From JASJAR01 sp038530285 (GTDB lineage: Bacteria; Pseudomonadota; Alphaproteobacteria; Rhodobacterales; Rhodobacteraceae), in assembly GCA_038530285.1 (NCBI GenBank), contig JBCBCY010000004.1, positions 124,001-188,000 of the forward strand: 64,000 nucleotides of DNA, written 5' to 3'. A model generated the notes under the pieces. The model made no database searches. It was not told the DNA's origin and worked only from the letters and a program-made list of their open reading frames with translations. This document shows positions 34,143 to 42,530 of this stretch, piece after piece. Both the position numbers and the translations under genes were made by a program. Positions within the stretch are counted from its first letter, which is position 1; each line of letters starts with the position of its first letter.

Positions 34143-35107
34143 AGGGCGTGATCAATCTTGACACCCGCATCGTCCGCTACGGCGATCTGATCCCCTGCAA
34201 GACCGCCTTCATCGATGCCCATACGCCAGGGTCGGACCAGAAGGAAAACTTCACCATCATCGGCGGCGGCGTCTCAGAAGCCGCCGACCAGCACGTCCAT
34301 ATCGTCGACACGCCGGGGTTCAACATCGGCGCGGCAGGCCAGCCACCCAAATGCCGCAACTCGCTGCATGTCCACCGCACCGCAGAGGTGTTTTTCGTCC
34401 TCAAAGGCCGCTGGCGGTTTTTCTGGGGGCGTCACGGCACCGCGGGCGAAGTCGTTTTGGAAGAAGGCGACATCTTCAACATCCCCACAGGCATTTTCCG
34501 CGGCTTTGAAAACATCGGCACAGACTACGGGATGATCATGGCCATCCTTGGCGGCGACGATGCCGGTGGCGGCGTTATCTGGGCACCGGAGGTGATTGAA
34601 GACGCGCGCGCGCATGGGTTGGTGCTGGGTGAAAACGGCAAGCTTTATGACACCAAAAAGGGCGAAGCGCTGCCCGACGGCGTCGCCCCGATGCCGCCCT
34701 TGACCGAGGCTGAGCTTGCCACCTTCCCCGAACTCGCCCCGGCCGACGTCGTGCCCCGCTGGGTCGCGCGCTACAACGACATGATGGCGCTGGCCGCCCA
34801 CGGCCCCTGCAAGGTCATCGGCGAAGACGCCTTGATCTATGACCGGCCCGGCTTCGCGGTTGAGCTTTTGTCGCGCGGGTCCCTGCCGCCCGCCCCGGTG
34901 ACCACAAAAGCCCATGAAGTTCTGATGGGCCTCAAAGGTCACTGGCACGTCACACTCGAAGGCGCAGCGACCACGCTGGCCCCGGGCGATACACTCGCCG
35001 TTCCGCCCGCGGCCGCCCTGTCCATCGCCCCTGCGATGTCGGGCGAAGCAAGCCTGTACCGCGTGCGCGCCACCGATGATCCGGCAGGTCCGACACACCA
35101 CAGCTGA
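34139..35107 (+). CDS. Two-domain cupin protein
   Basis: The first cupin of this 322-residue protein (about 55-145) has CRNSLHVHRTAEVFFVLKGRWRFFWG and GDIFNIPTGIFRGFENIG. The metal ligands HxH and Glu and the later Gly-Asp/Phe pattern are visible, although the usual third His is replaced. The second cupin (about 230-310) has TKAHEVLMGLKGHWHVTLEG and LAPGDTLAVPPAAALS. Its ATG overlaps the dehydrogenase stop as ATGA, so the pair is translated together. It might be an isomerase, dioxygenase or sugar-binding protein. The function is not assigned. Confidence 0.8.
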   Translation: MKGVINLDTRIVRYGDLIPCKTAFIDAHTPGSDQKENFTIIGGGVSEAADQHVHIVDTPGFNIGAAGQPPKCRNSLHVHRTAEVFFVLKGRWRFFWGRHGTAGEVVLEEGDIFNIPTGIFRGFENIGTDYGMIMAILGGDDAGGGVIWAPEVIEDARAHGLVLGENGKLYDTKKGEALPDGVAPMPPLTEAELATFPELAPADVVPRWVARYNDMMALAAHGPCKVIGEDALIYDRPGFAVELLSRGSLPPAPVTTKAHEVLMGLKGHWHVTLEGAATTLAPGDTLAVPPAAALSIAPAMSGEASLYRVRATDDPAGPTHHS

Positions 35108-35176
35108 AGCCACCCAGACCACCACGCACCCAACCGTGATTTTTACGATTTCGGCCGCAGGCCAGTAAAAAGCCTT

Positions 35177-35194
35177 GCCGAAACCGGTTTCGGC
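35177..35194. promoter_or_regulatory. Perfect 18 bp palindrome, probable LacI-family operator
   Basis: GCCGAAACC GGTTTCGGC is a perfect inverted repeat with a central CG. This is the symmetric form typical of LacI/GalR operators such as GAAACCGGTTTC. It lies 51 bp upstream of the LacI-family gene in a 138 bp gap and could control that gene and the transporter downstream. Confidence 0.75.
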
Positions 35195-35245
35195 GCGCAA
35201 AACTGATTCCCAAGTTGATGGAACAGCTGATCCTGGGGAGGAGGC

Positions 35246-36325
35246 ATGGCTGCTCAGACCGCGCGTAAGCGCGTCACCATTAGGCATTTGGCCGACAGTC
35301 TTGGATTGACCAAAGGCACCGTGTCGCGGGCGCTGAACGGCTATCCGGATATTGCCGAAGCGACGCGTCTGCGCGTGCGTCGCCAGGCCGATGTGTTGGG
35401 CTACCGGCCCCTGTCGCAGGCCCAGGGCATCCGCACTGGGCGCACCCGGTCGATCGGGCTGGTGTTCCGCACCGATCTGCCCAATGCCCAGCGCCCCTTC
35501 ATTGCCGATTTCCTCGCCGGCGTGTCGCGCCGGGCAAGCTCGGACAATTGGACCCTAACGGTCGCCACGGCCGCCAGCGAAGACGAGTTGATCGACACCC
35601 ACCGCCGCCTGATCGAAGAGCGCAAAGCCGATGGTTTCATCCTGCCGCGCACCGACGCCAACGATGCCCGCGTCGCCCTGTTGCGCGAAACCGAAACACC
35701 CTTTGTGCTTTTTGGCCGAACCTCAGACCTGACCGATTGCGCCTGGTTCGACATCTCTGGTGAGGACGCAATGACCTCTGCGGTGGATCGCCTTGTGGGC
35801 TACGGCCACCGCCGGATCGCCTTTGTGAACGGCGACTCGCGGTACAATTTCAGCCGCATCCGCCGCGACGCGGTGCTGGCCGCGCTTGCCGCAAAGGGGC
35901 TGCCGACCGATCCGCAACTTGTGGACCTGACCGCGATGACCCACGACACCGGCCGCGCGGCAACCGAGCACCTGTTGACCTCCCGCGCGCCGCCCACCGC
36001 CATCATTTTTGCCACCGATCTGGCCGCAGTGGGTGCCTACTCGGCCGCCAAATCCTTTGGTCTGAAGATCGGACAGGAGGTCTCGGTGATCTCATACGAC
36101 GGAATCCCCGAAGGCGAATACGCCGATCCGGGCCTGACCACCTACCGGGTCGACAATCACCATGCCGGGCGCCGCCTGGCCGAATTGCTTATTCGCCGTG
36201 TGCGCGGCGAACCCACCGAAACGCTGCGCGAGCTTGCCCCAGCCAAGCTCGCAGCGCGCGGGTCCGACGGCCCGCCAACCATGTCGTCGGAACAATTGGC
36301 CGATCGCCTAAGAGCGACGGCTTGA
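35246..36325 (+). CDS. LacI-family transcriptional regulator of the glycoside cluster
   Basis: This 359-residue repressor has an N-terminal LacI helix-turn-helix and hinge region at about 9-62 (VTIRHLADSLGLTKGTVSRALNGYPDIAEATR). A periplasmic-binding-protein-like effector domain follows (RTRSIGLVFRTDLP, FILPRTDANDARVALL, RRIAFVNGDSRYNFSRIRRD, VISYDGIPEGEYADPGLTTY). The GDPE-type domains fit sugar effectors. A good GGGGAGGAGG ribosome site precedes the ATG. A perfect palindrome lies 51 bp upstream. Its place between the dehydrogenase/cupin pair and the importer suggests it represses both. Confidence 0.9.
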   Translation: MAAQTARKRVTIRHLADSLGLTKGTVSRALNGYPDIAEATRLRVRRQADVLGYRPLSQAQGIRTGRTRSIGLVFRTDLPNAQRPFIADFLAGVSRRASSDNWTLTVATAASEDELIDTHRRLIEERKADGFILPRTDANDARVALLRETETPFVLFGRTSDLTDCAWFDISGEDAMTSAVDRLVGYGHRRIAFVNGDSRYNFSRIRRDAVLAALAAKGLPTDPQLVDLTAMTHDTGRAATEHLLTSRAPPTAIIFATDLAAVGAYSAAKSFGLKIGQEVSVISYDGIPEGEYADPGLTTYRVDNHHAGRRLAELLIRRVRGEPTETLRELAPAKLAARGSDGPPTMSSEQLADRLRATA

Positions 36326-36350
36326 TACCAAAACCAACGGGAGGAACCCA

Positions 36351-37703
36351 ATGAAACATATGTCAAAAAGGACGGGATTGTCGCTGAGCACAGCGCTTGT
36401 CGTGACCCTGGGCGCGACCTCGGCCATGGCCGATATCCGCGTCTGGACCACCGAGAACCAGCCTGAGCGCCTCGCCCGCCAGGAAGCCATGGCGGCCGAA
36501 TTCGAAGCCGCCACCGGCATCGCAGTCGAGATGATCCCGGTTGAGGAATCCGATCTCGGCACGCGCGCCACAGCAGCCTTTGCCGCGGGCGATCTGCCCG
36601 ATGTCATCTATCACCCCCTGCAATACGCCCTGCCATGGGTCGAAGCGGGCATTCTAGACAGCGAAGCCGCGTCCGAAGTCCTTGACGAACTGGGAGCAGA
36701 CACCTTCGCGCCGGGCCCTGTGTCGATGGCAGCGACCGAAGAGGGCATCGCGTCCGTTCCGGTTGATGGCTGGACCCAGATGGTCGTCTACCGCAAGGAC
36801 CTGTTCGAAGAAAAAGGTCTCGCGCCGCCCACCAATTACGCCAACGTGCTGGCCGCCATAGAAGCGCTTCACAACCCACCGGAAATGTTCGGTTTTGTGG
36901 CCGCAACCAAGGTCGACGAAGGCTACATGAGCCAGATGCTGGAACATGTGCTTTTGGCCAATGGCGCCTCGCCCGTCGGATCGGATGGCTTCACTGGCTT
37001 TGATGAAACCGCCACCGTCGAAGCGCTGGAATTCTACAAAGCCATCGCCAAAGCCTCGCCTCCGGGTGAGCTGTACTGGGACCAGTCGCGCACCGTCTAT
37101 TTTGCGGGCCAGACCGCGATGGTCATCTGGTCGCCCTTCATCATGGACGAGTTGGCCGGCCTGCGTGACAGCGCGCCCCCAACCATCAACGATGACCCGA
37201 CCACCCGTGACTTGGCAGCCGCCACCGGTTTCATCACCAACTTTGCGGGCCCTTCGAACCCCGAAGGTGCGGCTTGGGCGGATTCGCGGTATTTCGGGAT
37301 CACCGCTGACGCGGACACCGAAGAAGCCCAGGAGTTCATCAAATACGCCGTCGGCGATGGCTACACCCAGACCCTGTCGATCGCACCTGAGGGCAAGTTC
37401 CCCGTACGGCGCGGCACGGCAGATGACCCCAACATGTTCACCGAAGCCTGGTCCAAGCTGGACGTCGGCGTCGACCGCAAAGCGCCCCTTGGCGATCTGT
37501 ACGACGCGGCCGTCATCGACAACATCGTCGCCGGTCTTGACGTCGGCCAGCGCTGGGGCGTGGCTGACGGTCAGCTCGCATTGGCCTCGAAGATCATCAA
37601 CAGCCAGGTGATCAACCGCGTGGTGCGCGAATTCATCGACGATGAAATCTCCGCGGCGGACGCTGTGGCGAAGATGAACGCTGAACTCGCAACGATCGAG
37701 TAA
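36351..37703 (+). CDS. Sugar ABC transporter substrate-binding protein
   Basis: This periplasmic protein of 450 residues has a signal peptide (LSLSTALVVTLGATSAMA). It matches the family-1 extracellular solute-binding pattern: IRVWTTENQPERLARQEAMAAEFEAATGI, AAFAAGDLPDVIYHPLQYALPWVEAG and VDGWTQMVVYRKDLFEEKGLAPP. The acid- and tryptophan-rich loops (WSPFIMDELAGL, WADSRYFGITADADTEEA) are usual in binders of small glycosides. It starts 25 bp after the LacI gene. A near-perfect 30 bp hairpin follows its stop, separating it from the permeases, as is common for binding proteins made in excess. Confidence 0.9.
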   Translation: MKHMSKRTGLSLSTALVVTLGATSAMADIRVWTTENQPERLARQEAMAAEFEAATGIAVEMIPVEESDLGTRATAAFAAGDLPDVIYHPLQYALPWVEAGILDSEAASEVLDELGADTFAPGPVSMAATEEGIASVPVDGWTQMVVYRKDLFEEKGLAPPTNYANVLAAIEALHNPPEMFGFVAATKVDEGYMSQMLEHVLLANGASPVGSDGFTGFDETATVEALEFYKAIAKASPPGELYWDQSRTVYFAGQTAMVIWSPFIMDELAGLRDSAPPTINDDPTTRDLAAATGFITNFAGPSNPEGAAWADSRYFGITADADTEEAQEFIKYAVGDGYTQTLSIAPEGKFPVRRGTADDPNMFTEAWSKLDVGVDRKAPLGDLYDAAVIDNIVAGLDVGQRWGVADGQLALASKIINSQVINRVVREFIDDEISAADAVAKMNAELATIE

Positions 37704-37710
37704 GCATCGC

Positions 37711-37740
37711 GGTGGGCGGTCGCACGTGCGGCCGCCCACC
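37711..37740 (+). promoter_or_regulatory. Strong hairpin between the binding-protein and permease genes
   Basis: GGTGGGCGG (37711-37719) pairs with CCGCCCACC (37732-37740). The inner CGCACGTGCG is itself palindromic, so the 30 nt form a nearly continuous stem with one T-G wobble. There is no T-run. Such hairpins after binding-protein genes stabilise the upstream mRNA or reduce read-through to the permeases. Confidence 0.7.
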
Positions 37741-37763
37741 CAGCTCAACCCGGAGTGTACCAG

Positions 37764-39002
37764 ATGACCACCGCCGTCCCACCGAAAGGCACGGGGCCTC
37801 TGGCCAAGCGTGAAGCGCGTCTGGCCTGGGGGATGCTCATGCCGACGATCATCAGCATCTCGCTTGTGGTGATCCTGCCCCTGTTGGCGATCTTCTGGAT
37901 CAGCTTCAAACCCATCGGGCTGGCTGACCTGCGCCCGCCGGCCCCTGTGGTGCGCGAAGCGCTGCGCGGGGACCCCGGCGATTACACGCTGCGCTACCGC
38001 ATCCGCAATTCATCGCGCGAAAAACTCATTGAAAACGTCACCCTCAGCGACACCGTGCCTGCTGGCGTCACGCTGGATGCCGCCGGATCTGAGACCTGCC
38101 TGATCACCGCGACACGCCTATCGTGCGACATCGGCACGCTGGACCCGGGCGAACGGCTCGACATTGAACTGCCCGTTGCCCTGTCCGGCGTCGACGAAGA
38201 CGCGGCAGAAGAGGCGCTTGAAGGCAGTGAACCGATTATGACCGGCTCGTCAGACAACATTCTGACGAACTTCGAATTCACCACCGAGAACTTCGCCCGC
38301 ATCTTTGATGGCACCGAATTCTGGACGGTCCTGTTTGCCACCGTGTTCTACACGCTCTTTGGCACCCTCGGCGCGATCCTTCTCGGCCTGTTCGCGGCGA
38401 TGCTTTTGAACAAATCCTTCCGCGGCCAGGGCGTGCTGCGGGGGCTTTTCCTGTTCCCCTACGTCGCCCCGATCATCGCGGTGGCCTTCACCTGGGTGAT
38501 CCTGTTTGACCCGTTTTCAGGCTCGGTGAACGCGCTGTTGGTCCAGATGAACGTCCTGACCGAGGCGATCAATTTCTTCGGCCAACGCCCGTTCGCGCTG
38601 ATCATGGTGACCGTCTTCGCGATGTGGAGCTATTTCCCGCTGTGTTTCCTTTTCATCCTCGCGCGGATGCAGTCGATCGACACCGATATGTACGAAGCCG
38701 CCGATATGGATGGCGCCAGCCCGTTTCAGAAGTTCTGGTTTCTGTCGATCCCGCAGCTATTGGGCATCTTGTCGGTCCTGTTTCTGTTGCGCTTCATTTG
38801 GACGTTCAACAAGTTCGACGACATCTTCCTGTTGACGGGCGGCAACGCGGGCACAAGGACGCTGACCGTCAATGTCTACGAACAAGCATTCGCTGTGTCG
38901 AACATCGGCGCAGGCGCGGCCGTCGCGGTCGTGATCTTCGCCTGCCTTCTGGGCTTCAGCTTTTTCTTCTTCCGTTTCATTAGCCGCGAGGAGGGGCTTT
39001 AG
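37764..39002 (+). CDS. Sugar ABC transporter permease with a DUF11/Ig-like periplasmic insertion
   Basis: This 412-residue permease is over 100 residues longer than most UgpA/MalF-like permeases with six helices. Helix 1 (about 23-48) is followed by a hydrophilic insertion to about residue 185. It contains YTLRYRIRNSSREKLIENV, TLSDTVPAGVTLDAAGSE, CLITATRLSCDIGTLDPGE and RLDIELPVALSG. This is the order of the DUF11 repeat (TVTDTLPAG...GTLAPG) and includes two cysteines at 112 and 121. The permease core follows, with the coupling motif EAADMDGASPFQKFWFLSIPQL. The insertion is in the position of the MalF P2 loop. The start is ATG at 37764 after CGGAG. Confidence 0.85.
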   Translation: MTTAVPPKGTGPLAKREARLAWGMLMPTIISISLVVILPLLAIFWISFKPIGLADLRPPAPVVREALRGDPGDYTLRYRIRNSSREKLIENVTLSDTVPAGVTLDAAGSETCLITATRLSCDIGTLDPGERLDIELPVALSGVDEDAAEEALEGSEPIMTGSSDNILTNFEFTTENFARIFDGTEFWTVLFATVFYTLFGTLGAILLGLFAAMLLNKSFRGQGVLRGLFLFPYVAPIIAVAFTWVILFDPFSGSVNALLVQMNVLTEAINFFGQRPFALIMVTVFAMWSYFPLCFLFILARMQSIDTDMYEAADMDGASPFQKFWFLSIPQLLGILSVLFLLRFIWTFNKFDDIFLLTGGNAGTRTLTVNVYEQAFAVSNIGAGAAVAVVIFACLLGFSFFFFRFISREEGL

Positions 39003-39004
39003 AC

Positions 39005-40219
39005 ATGCGCGCACTCTGGCATGCAAAAATCACCGGCCCGCTTCTTGGCATCTTCTGGGCTTTGATCATCGCCACCACGGTCGCGGTCCTGATGTCCTTT
39101 GGCACCGGCGACGCGTTCCGCCCCGGGTTGATCGGCGGCGTGGCCCTCGGTGGCATCGTCGGGTTTCTGGCCACGCAGCGCATCGATCCTTGGCTTTTGT
39201 CAGCGATCGCAGCCATCGGCGGCTATGGGGCGGCCTTTGTGGGGCTCGGCCCGGTGCATATGGGCGAGGCCGTTGGCACAATCGCGGCCCTTGTGGCCTA
39301 TGCCACCTTCGGTCTGGGGCTCGGCTGGCCGGTGGCGAAGTTCATGCAAGGCCTGCCGGACGGTGCGCTGACACGGCACGAATTTGAAGCCGCCCTGATC
39401 CGGTTTCTCACCGGGTTCGGCTATATTTTCTTCATCGCCATCGTGATGATCCCTTTTTACGTGATGGTCATGACCAGCCTGAAAAACCAGGCGCAGCTTC
39501 TGGCCAACCCCTTGGATTTCACGCTGGATCTCAGCCAGGGCTGGGGCCTGTTCCGCAGCTATTTCGAACTGTTTAATGATTTCAATTTCGGCTCCTACCT
39601 CTGGACGTCCTTCTACGTCTCGGTTCTGACGGTGCTGATCACGCTGGCCTTCTCGATCCCCGGGGCCTACGCCGTCGCCCGCCTGCGCTTTCAGGGGCAA
39701 AAGGCGTTTTCTCGCTCGATCCTTCTGATCTACATGGTCCCGCTGATCGTTCTGGCCCTGCCGATTTACATCGCGTTTTCGACCGTGGGGCTCCGCAATA
39801 CCGTCTTCGGCATCATCCTGATCTATCCGGTCACGACGATCCCGGTCGCCCTTTATATGCTTCAGGGTTATTTCCGGGGCCTTCCGGCCGAGGTGGAAGA
39901 GGCCGGTCTCATGGACGGGTTGTCGCGGCTGGCGGTGGTGTGGAAAATCACCCTGCCGTTGTCCCTGCCCGCGCTGGCATCGGTGTCGCTTTATGTCTTC
40001 ATGATCGCCTGGAACGAGTTCCTTCTGGCTTTCATGCTGCTCGATGACCCGTCGAAATTCACCCTGACGCGCGGCATCGCCAGTCTCAATTCATCAGAAA
40101 TCCCGCGCCAGCACCTGATGGCCGGGTCGGTGATTGCGACCGTGCCGATCATGGCGCTTTTCTTGGGACTGGAACGGTTCATGACCGGCGGTCTGACAGC
40201 GGGGAGTGTGAAAGGATGA
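39005..40219 (+). CDS. Sugar ABC transporter permease with four extra N-terminal helices
   Basis: This 404-residue MalG/UgpE-type permease has about 130 extra N-terminal residues. Four hydrophobic segments are visible near residues 10-32, 38-56, 62-80 and 85-106. The usual six-helix core begins near residue 133 (FLTGFGYIFFIAIVMIPFYV). The coupling motif EVEEAGLMDGLSRLAVVWKITLPLSLP is canonical. It starts 2 bp after the first permease. Its stop overlaps the GH63 start as ATGA. The extra helices are unusual for this family. They could anchor another protein or be the remains of a fused membrane domain. Confidence 0.85.
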   Translation: MRALWHAKITGPLLGIFWALIIATTVAVLMSFGTGDAFRPGLIGGVALGGIVGFLATQRIDPWLLSAIAAIGGYGAAFVGLGPVHMGEAVGTIAALVAYATFGLGLGWPVAKFMQGLPDGALTRHEFEAALIRFLTGFGYIFFIAIVMIPFYVMVMTSLKNQAQLLANPLDFTLDLSQGWGLFRSYFELFNDFNFGSYLWTSFYVSVLTVLITLAFSIPGAYAVARLRFQGQKAFSRSILLIYMVPLIVLALPIYIAFSTVGLRNTVFGIILIYPVTTIPVALYMLQGYFRGLPAEVEEAGLMDGLSRLAVVWKITLPLSLPALASVSLYVFMIAWNEFLLAFMLLDDPSKFTLTRGIASLNSSEIPRQHLMAGSVIATVPIMALFLGLERFMTGGLTAGSVKG

Positions 40220-41481
40220 AAGATTTGGACACCGCAGCTTCGCCCGACGATCAGGCCCGCGCGATCCTGACGGCCAACGACCGGGGCGGCTATACCGTGC
40301 CGACCGATGGGCTTTATCCCTACCAGTGGAACTGGGACAGCGCCTTTGCCGCCCTTGGGTTTGCAACCTTTGATATCGGCCGCGCCTGGGCCGAGGTCGA
40401 AACGCTGTTTACCGGCCAATGGGACAACGGAATGGTGCCCCATATCCTGTTTCACAAACCCGACCCGGGGTATTTTCCAGGCCCCGATGTCTGGGGCTGT
40501 CCAGGGCCGATCCCGTCGTCTGGCATCTCTCAACCGCCCGTTGCGGCGACGTTTATCCGCCACATCTATGACGCGGACCCAAAGGCCGGCCGCGCCCGGC
40601 TCGAAGCCTTGGTGCCGAAGCTTGCCGCCTGGCACCGCTGGTTCATGGACTGGCGCAGCCACCAAGGTGCGATCTGCATCACCCACCCTTGGGAAGCAGG
40701 CCGCGACAACGCGCCCGATTGGGACGCGGCCATGGCTGCCATAACACCGGACGGTGTGGGAGAGTATCAGCGCCGCGATCTGGGCCATGTGGATGCCGCC
40801 ATGCGGCCCACCAAGGAAGATTACGATCGCTACATCTGGCTGGTGCAGCGCGGTCGACGCCTTGGCTGGGACGAACCCAAACTGGCCGAAGACCGCCCCT
40901 TCATGGTGGCCGACCCCACGATGACCTTCGTCTTGATGCGCGCCAACCGGGACCTTTTGGCCCTGGCGCATGTCATCGGTCACCCCACCTCAGAAATTGA
41001 GGCTTGGTCGACCACGCTCGCGCAAGGCGCAGACACGCTTTGGAACCCCGATATCGCCGCCTATGATAGCCGCGATGTCCGGACCGGCGCGCGCACGGGT
41101 ACGGTTTCGAACGCCTCGTTTCTGTGCTGGTACGCAGGGCTTGCCGCCCCCGACGCTCTGCCCGCCTTCGACCGGGTCGCCGCCGCCGCCCCCTTCGGCG
41201 TGCCCAGCTACGATCCCGGCGCGCAGGGTTTCGACGCGCGCCGCTACTGGCGCGGCCCAAGCTGGCCCATGCTCAACATGGCCATCGCCTGGGGGCTGTC
41301 CGAACAAGGCCACACCGCCCGCGCCGAAACCCTGCGCGCCTCCACCGCGACGCTTCTGACCCGGCATGGGTTTTACGAATACTTCGATCCGACCGACGGC
41401 CACCCGGCGGGCGGATCCAACTTCACCTGGACCGCGGCCATCTGGCTCGTGTGGGCCAGCCCCAACGCAGGAGACAGATGA
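40216..41481 (+). CDS. GH63-type glycoside hydrolase (mannosyl/glucosylglycerate hydrolase-like)
   Basis: This cytoplasmic (alpha/alpha)6-barrel enzyme of 421 residues has no signal peptide. It has the MGH/GGH-like pattern: YPYQWNWDSAFAALGF (about 35-50), SSGISQPPVAATFIRHIY, ITHPWEAGRDNAPDWD near residue 155-170 with the presumed general acid Asp, SNASFLCWYAGLAAP, and the tail HGFYEYFDP...GGSNFTWTAAIWL. Members hydrolyse mannosylglycerate or glucosylglycerate. The gene lies between the second permease and the ATPase, with 4 bp overlaps at both ends, so it acts on the imported solute inside the cell. The exact sugar and aglycone cannot be read from sequence. Confidence 0.85.
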   Translation: MKDLDTAASPDDQARAILTANDRGGYTVPTDGLYPYQWNWDSAFAALGFATFDIGRAWAEVETLFTGQWDNGMVPHILFHKPDPGYFPGPDVWGCPGPIPSSGISQPPVAATFIRHIYDADPKAGRARLEALVPKLAAWHRWFMDWRSHQGAICITHPWEAGRDNAPDWDAAMAAITPDGVGEYQRRDLGHVDAAMRPTKEDYDRYIWLVQRGRRLGWDEPKLAEDRPFMVADPTMTFVLMRANRDLLALAHVIGHPTSEIEAWSTTLAQGADTLWNPDIAAYDSRDVRTGARTGTVSNASFLCWYAGLAAPDALPAFDRVAAAAPFGVPSYDPGAQGFDARRYWRGPSWPMLNMAIAWGLSEQGHTARAETLRASTATLLTRHGFYEYFDPTDGHPAGGSNFTWTAAIWLVWASPNAGDR

Positions 41482-42530
41482 TGGGCGCGATCAAACTCCA
41501 GGCGGTCGAAAAATGGTTCGGTGACGTACAGGTCATCAAAGGCGTCGATCTTGATATCGCAGACGGTGAATTCGTGATCTTCGTGGGCCCCTCAGGTTGC
41601 GGGAAATCCACGCTGTTGCGGATGATCGGGGGCCTCGAAGAAATCTCGCGCGGCGCACTTCTGATCGACGGGCGCGATGTCACCTCCGAACCCCCCGCCC
41701 GACGCGGGTTGACGATGGTGTTTCAATCCTACGCGCTCTACCCGCACATGTCCGTGGCCGACAACATGGGCTTTTCGCTGAAAACCGCCGGTGCCCCCAA
41801 ATCCGAGATCGATGCGAAAGTCGGCGAGGCCGCCCGCATCCTGAAACTCGAACCCTACCTTGACCGCCGCCCCAAGGCGCTGTCGGGCGGGCAACGCCAG
41901 CGCGTGGCCATTGGCCGGTCGATTGTGCGCGACCCCACGGCCTTTTTGTTCGACGAACCCCTGTCAAACCTCGATGCCGCCCTTCGTGTGGACATGCGCT
42001 ATGAAATCGCCAAGCTCCACCAGACCCTCCACCGCACGATGATCTATGTCACCCACGACCAGGTCGAAGCGATGACCCTGGCCGACCGCATCGTGGTGCT
42101 GGAATTCGGCAAGATCGCCCAGGTCGGCAGCCCGCGGGAGCTTTATGAAAACCCCGCCAATCTGTTCGTGGCACAATTTATCGGCAGCCCGAAAATGAAC
42201 GTCGTCGCCTGCACCACCGACGCAGGTCAGTTCTCCCTGCCCCAGGGGCGCAGCGGTCCGTTCAACAGACAAGGCAAAGCCACCCGGCTTGGCATCCGGC
42301 CGGAACATATCACCCTCGGCGCGCCCGGCACCGGCCAGTGCGACGGCACAATTGACGTGTTGGAATACCTCGGCGCGGACACCTTCATCATCATTGATGG
42401 CGGGCCCTTGGGCCAGATCACCGTGCGCGGCGACGGCAATACACCACTGACACCAGGCGAAACGGTCGGCCTCAGCTTTGCCCAAGACCACCTGCACTTT
42501 TTCGGCGACGACGGCCTCGCCCTGACCTGA
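41478..42530 (+). CDS. Sugar ABC transporter ATP-binding protein, MsmX/UgpC type
   Basis: This 350-residue ATPase belongs to the sugar importer. Walker A is GPSGCGKST (about 39-47), the signature is LSGGQRQRVAIGRSIVRDP, Walker B is AFLFDEPLSNLDA, and the switch His is in YVTHDQVEAMTLADR. The C-terminal TOBE regulatory domain (RLGIRPEHITLG, TIDVLEYLGADTFIII) is complete. The ATG at 41478 has GGAG upstream and overlaps the GH63 stop as ATGA. The transporter set (binding protein, two permeases, ATPase) is thus complete in one operon. Confidence 0.92.
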   Translation: MMGAIKLQAVEKWFGDVQVIKGVDLDIADGEFVIFVGPSGCGKSTLLRMIGGLEEISRGALLIDGRDVTSEPPARRGLTMVFQSYALYPHMSVADNMGFSLKTAGAPKSEIDAKVGEAARILKLEPYLDRRPKALSGGQRQRVAIGRSIVRDPTAFLFDEPLSNLDAALRVDMRYEIAKLHQTLHRTMIYVTHDQVEAMTLADRIVVLEFGKIAQVGSPRELYENPANLFVAQFIGSPKMNVVACTTDAGQFSLPQGRSGPFNRQGKATRLGIRPEHITLGAPGTGQCDGTIDVLEYLGADTFIIIDGGPLGQITVRGDGNTPLTPGETVGLSFAQDHLHFFGDDGLALT

